A stretch of 8,621 bases of DNA. Origin: an uncultured Chthoniobacterales bacterium. GTDB taxonomy: Bacteria > Verrucomicrobiota > Verrucomicrobiia > Chthoniobacterales > UBA10450. Below, piece by piece: positions 6,291 to 8,621 of the stretch (positions are counted from its first letter, which is position 1; each line of letters starts with the position of its first letter). Below the pieces are notes generated by a model. The model was not told where the DNA came from, ran no database searches, and saw only the letters and a list, made by a program, of their open reading frames with translations. The DNA lies in NCBI GenBank assembly GCA_955652155.1, contig CATPAT010000228.1, positions 1-8,621 of the forward strand, in the 5' to 3' direction. The position numbers were made by a program, and so were the translations under genes.

Positions 6291-6369
6291 ATTTAACCAC
6301 AGAGGACACGGAGAACACAGAGAACTAACCTAATTCTCTCCGTGACCTCTGCGTCCTCTGCGGTAAAAT
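6291..6369. repeat. Imperfect inverted repeat of the CACAGAGGACAC type
   Basis: The left arm (about 6291-6328) holds ACCACAGAGGACAC and GGAGAACACAGAGA. The right arm (about 6332-6369), read on the other strand, holds ACCGCAGAGGAC and CACGGAGAGAA. About 30 of 38 positions pair, so the element can form a long imperfect hairpin with a short centre. From general knowledge, CACAGAGGACACAGAG-like palindromes are dispersed in many environmental bacterial genomes. It occupies most of the gap between the chelatase and reductase starts and ends six bases before the reductase ATG, so it must contribute leader or promoter sequence to both. A mobile REP- or MITE-like origin is inferred; no flanking duplication is evident. 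Confidence 0.72.
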
Positions 6370-6374
6370 ATTGC

Positions 6375-7415
6375 ATGCGCTTTCGCACTTACAAAAATAC
6401 CGATCTTACTGTGAGCGAGGTCGGCTTCGGTCTGTGGACGATTTCCACCGGCTGGTGGGGCAATTTTACCGAAGGCGAAGCGATCGCTCTCATGCACAAG
6501 GCGTTCGATCTCGGCATTACGCTTTTTGATGCGGCCGACACTTACGGCAACGGATTGAGCGAGGAGCTGATTGCCAAGGCGTTCCCAAAACAGCGGGATG
6601 AAATCACGATCGCGACCAAGGTCGGATACGATTTCGTGCACCACGGCGAAGCGCGCGGCCGCGGTCAGCGCGAGATTCCGCAGGATTTTTCGCCGGAAGC
6701 AATTGAACGGGCGACGGACGCGGCGTTGAAACGGTTGAAGACCGATCATGTCGATCTTCTCCAATTACACAACATTCGGATGGAGCAGGTTTACGACGAC
6801 AACCTCTGGAAAACGCTCGAGAAATTAAAGTCCTCCGGGAAAGTTCGTTACTACGGCATCGCGCTCGGTCCGGCGATCGGCTGGCTTTACGAAGGGATGA
6901 ATTGCATTCGCGAACGCGACATCACGAGCTTGCAGCATATCTACAACATGCTCGAACAACATCCCGGTCACGCGCTCCATGATGCCGCCACCGACGCTAG
7001 CAAGGACACAATGTTCTTAATTCGGGTCACGCATTCGTCCGGAATGCTCGAAGGCACATACACCGCCGACACAGTTTTTCCGCCGACTGATCATCGGAGC
7101 CATCGCCCGCGAAGTTGGCTGCTTAATGGAATCAAGAAGATCGACAAACTACGATTTCTCGAAAATTCCGAACGCACGTTAGGTCAAGCCGCGTTGCTTT
7201 GGTTGCTGGCCGACGATCGTGTGGCTTCGACGCTGCCGAACATTTACAACGAAGAACAACTGATCGAATTCGCGAAAGCGCCCGAATGCCCGCCGCTGAC
7301 TCCAGACGAGCTGGCCAAGATCGACAATCTCCATTCGGAAAATTTCGGCGTCGAAGAAGAACCGCCGAAATTCAAAGGAACGATGGAGCTGTCGAAAGAG
7401 ACGGCCGCGGCTTAA
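6375..7415 (+). CDS. Aldo/keto reductase
   Basis: This encodes 346 residues of the NAD(P)H-dependent aldo/keto reductase TIM-barrel family, presumably cytosolic. The catalytic tetrad is visible: D52 and Y57 in FDAADTYGNG, K82 in ATKVGYD and H132 in LLQLHN. The N terminus (RTYKNTDLTVSEVGFGLW) and STLPNIYNEEQLIE (285-298), in the cofactor-binding region, are typical of the class that acts on carbonyl compounds with broad specificity. The segment from about 190 to 255 (HSSGMLEGTYTADTVFPP and HRPRSWLLNG) marks a distinct subgroup whose substrate I do not know. ATG 6375 fits the family start; an earlier GTG at 6342 lies inside the inverted repeat. No Shine-Dalgarno is seen. The gene is divergent from the chelatase cluster and convergent with the PBP2 gene, sharing a TTAA that supplies both stop codons. 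Confidence 0.9.
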   Translation: MRFRTYKNTDLTVSEVGFGLWTISTGWWGNFTEGEAIALMHKAFDLGITLFDAADTYGNGLSEELIAKAFPKQRDEITIATKVGYDFVHHGEARGRGQREIPQDFSPEAIERATDAALKRLKTDHVDLLQLHNIRMEQVYDDNLWKTLEKLKSSGKVRYYGIALGPAIGWLYEGMNCIRERDITSLQHIYNMLEQHPGHALHDAATDASKDTMFLIRVTHSSGMLEGTYTADTVFPPTDHRSHRPRSWLLNGIKKIDKLRFLENSERTLGQAALLWLLADDRVASTLPNIYNEEQLIEFAKAPECPPLTPDELAKIDNLHSENFGVEEEPPKFKGTMELSKETAAA

Positions 7416-8621
7416 TCCGAATCGTCTTCTTCAACCGGCTGGGCCCGGCGAATTTGTTGAGTTGGTTCGCGCGTGCCGCGCTTATTGGCAGCCGAGCCTT
7501 TGTAAATCTCCTGGAAGATGTCGGCGATCATCGGGGCCGCAGTCGTGCCGCCGTGGACTTTGCTGCCGACGTCGCCTTCGTAAACTGCGGCAAACGCGTA
7601 TTTCGGTTCCTCCGCGGGCAGGAATCCGGCGAACCAGGCGGCCGTGCGTTCTTTGTTTTTCGGACCCCACTGCGCAGTCCCGGTTTTCCCCGCAACTTCG
7701 ACGCCGGCCAACTGAGCTTCATGTCCGGTCCCGTTCGCACCGTTGACGACTTCGATCATCCCCGTGCGAACTTCTTCCATCGTTGGGGCGGAGACACCGA
7801 GCGAACGTTTCTCGCGCAACTCGTAAGCAGTCACGATTTCGTGATCGACCGACTGCACCTGACGGACGAGTCGCGTTTGATAAAAACTGCCGCCGTTCGC
7901 GACAATCGCCATTGCCTGCGCCATTTGGAGCGGCGTCACCTGCGTGTCCCCCTGACCGATCGACAAGTTCGCGATGTCGCCGTTCAGCAATTTGCGGCCG
8001 TGAGTCGCTTTCATGTATTCGTCGTTGGGAATGCGTCCCTCCGCTTCAGCGCGCAATGGAATCCCGCATTTTGCGCCGAAACCGAGTTTGAGCGCCCATT
8101 CGATGATCGGCTCCGCGCCGGTTTTAATCCCGACCTGATAAAACCAGGTGTCGCATGACTGAGTAAGGGCCTGGACAAAATTGAGCGCGCCTTGATCGCC
8201 TTTTTTCCAATTGTGAAAGGTGAGGTTGCCAATCTGAATTCCAGGGACGCATTGATAAAGATCGTCCGGACGAACGGTGCCTGTCTCAAGCGCCGCAATT
8301 CCGACTGCGACCTTGAAGGTCGAGCCCGGCGGATAAGCGGAGCGAAACGCGCGCGCAAGAAGTGGAATATCCGGATCGTCCTGTAGTTGCTTGAATTCTT
8401 CCGCCGAGATGGATGGAACAAAAAGATTCGGATCGTAGGTCGGACAGGAAGCCATCGCCAGAATGTCGCCGTCGGTTGGGTCGACAATCACGATGGCGCC
8501 GCGTTTGGCTTTCGATTCCAGCGCTTTTTCAGCGAGTTGCTGCAATCGCAAATCCAACGTCGTGATGACGTTGTTTCCGGGCACCGCCGATTTGACCAGC
8601 TTCTCGGAAGTTTTGCGGCCG
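7412..8621 (-). CDS. mrdA: Penicillin-binding protein 2 (class B transpeptidase), 5' end beyond window
   Basis: This is the C-terminal 402 residues of a PBP2-type peptidoglycan DD-transpeptidase, the elongation enzyme that works with RodA in the periplasm. The reading frame is open to the right edge (GRKTSEKLVKSA before VPGNNVITTLDLRLQ), so the GTG at 8584 is internal and not the start. The junction sequence VPGNNVITTLDLRLQQLAEKAL and GAIVIVDPTDGDILAMASCPTYDPNLF are typical of PBP2. Active-site motifs follow: STFK with nucleophile Ser at about 100 and Lys 103 of the visible part, SCD at about 155-157 (Asp in place of Asn, as is usual for PBP2), and KTGT at about 312-315. The tail after about 375 is a polar, probably disordered extension ending EEDDSD. 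The missing N terminus would hold the membrane anchor and pedestal domain. The gene symbol rests on motif resemblance. Confidence 0.9.
   Translation of the reverse strand, partial: GRKTSEKLVKSAVPGNNVITTLDLRLQQLAEKALESKAKRGAIVIVDPTDGDILAMASCPTYDPNLFVPSISAEEFKQLQDDPDIPLLARAFRSAYPPGSTFKVAVGIAALETGTVRPDDLYQCVPGIQIGNLTFHNWKKGDQGALNFVQALTQSCDTWFYQVGIKTGAEPIIEWALKLGFGAKCGIPLRAEAEGRIPNDEYMKATHGRKLLNGDIANLSIGQGDTQVTPLQMAQAMAIVANGGSFYQTRLVRQVQSVDHEIVTAYELREKRSLGVSAPTMEEVRTGMIEVVNGANGTGHEAQLAGVEVAGKTGTAQWGPKNKERTAAWFAGFLPAEEPKYAFAAVYEGDVGSKVHGGTTAAPMIADIFQEIYKGSAANKRGTREPTQQIRRAQPVEEDDSD

Noticed and set aside
5879..6328. 149-residue plus-strand ORF opposite the chelatase gene, ending TEDTENTEN
   Set aside because: Its body is antisense to the conserved chelatase and its tail is merely translated inverted repeat.
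6362..6374. Possible sigma-54 promoter (GG...TTGC) before the reductase
   Set aside because: The GG to GC spacing is 9 rather than 10 and the -12 block would abut the start codon, leaving no leader.
7199..8158. 319-residue plus-strand ORF across the reductase and PBP2 genes
   Set aside because: It is antisense to conserved PBP2 motifs and out of frame with the reductase; its length reflects GC-biased codon third positions.

Overview
The window reads as chromosomal DNA of a free-living Gram-negative bacterium of moderately high GC content. Several things fit a soil Verrucomicrobiota or a similar environmental lineage: mostly weak or absent Shine-Dalgarno sequences, a CACAGAGGACAC-type dispersed inverted repeat, a DR2241-like chelatase/Fe-S pair, and a PBP2-type cell-wall enzyme. 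This placement is an inference from style and gene content, with no marker gene behind it; Acidobacteriota or another phylum is possible. There are no tRNAs, rRNAs, CRISPR arrays, insertion sequences or phage genes, and no gene-free stretch exceeds 300 bases.

Left part (1-3001), a sigma-54 neighbourhood. The 5' two thirds of rpoN (sigma-54) runs leftward off the window. A 136-base gap separates it from two small rightward genes with a 1-base stop/start overlap. They encode exported coiled-coil proteins that look like paralogues: both have a signal peptide, a charged helix and a C-terminal RI-[YF]-[SA]-KR motif. The gap holds a candidate -24/-12 sigma-54 promoter (GG-N10-GC with TTGCT) and, about 97 bases upstream of the predicted transcription start, a perfect dyad CTGTCG-N6-CGACAG that also fits TGT-N10-ACA, the NifA-type enhancer pattern. 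A GC-rich hairpin with a T-rich tail closes the pair. Facing it is a complete NtrC-type sigma-54 activator (receiver, AAA+, Fis-type HTH) with no histidine kinase alongside. Sigma factor, activator and putative target promoter therefore sit within 3 kb. This is the best candidate here for an undescribed regulatory unit.

Middle part (3067-6283), a leftward four-gene cluster in transcription order: a two-domain CbiX-like chelatase, a small GAF-domain protein, a cysteine-rich DR2241-like Fe-S protein and a metal-dependent amidohydrolase/deaminase. The last three are packed tightly (7-base gap, then an ATGA overlap). DR2241 of Deinococcus carries chelatase and Fe-S parts in one polypeptide; here they are separate genes with a GAF gene between them. 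The substrate is unknown.

Right part (6284-8621). An imperfect inverted repeat of about 79 bases fills most of the divergent gap between the chelatase gene and a rightward aldo/keto reductase gene, and ends just before the reductase start codon. The reductase gene converges on the 3' part of a leftward PBP2-like transpeptidase gene. The two stop codons share a TTAA palindrome, and the PBP2 gene runs off the right end of the window.
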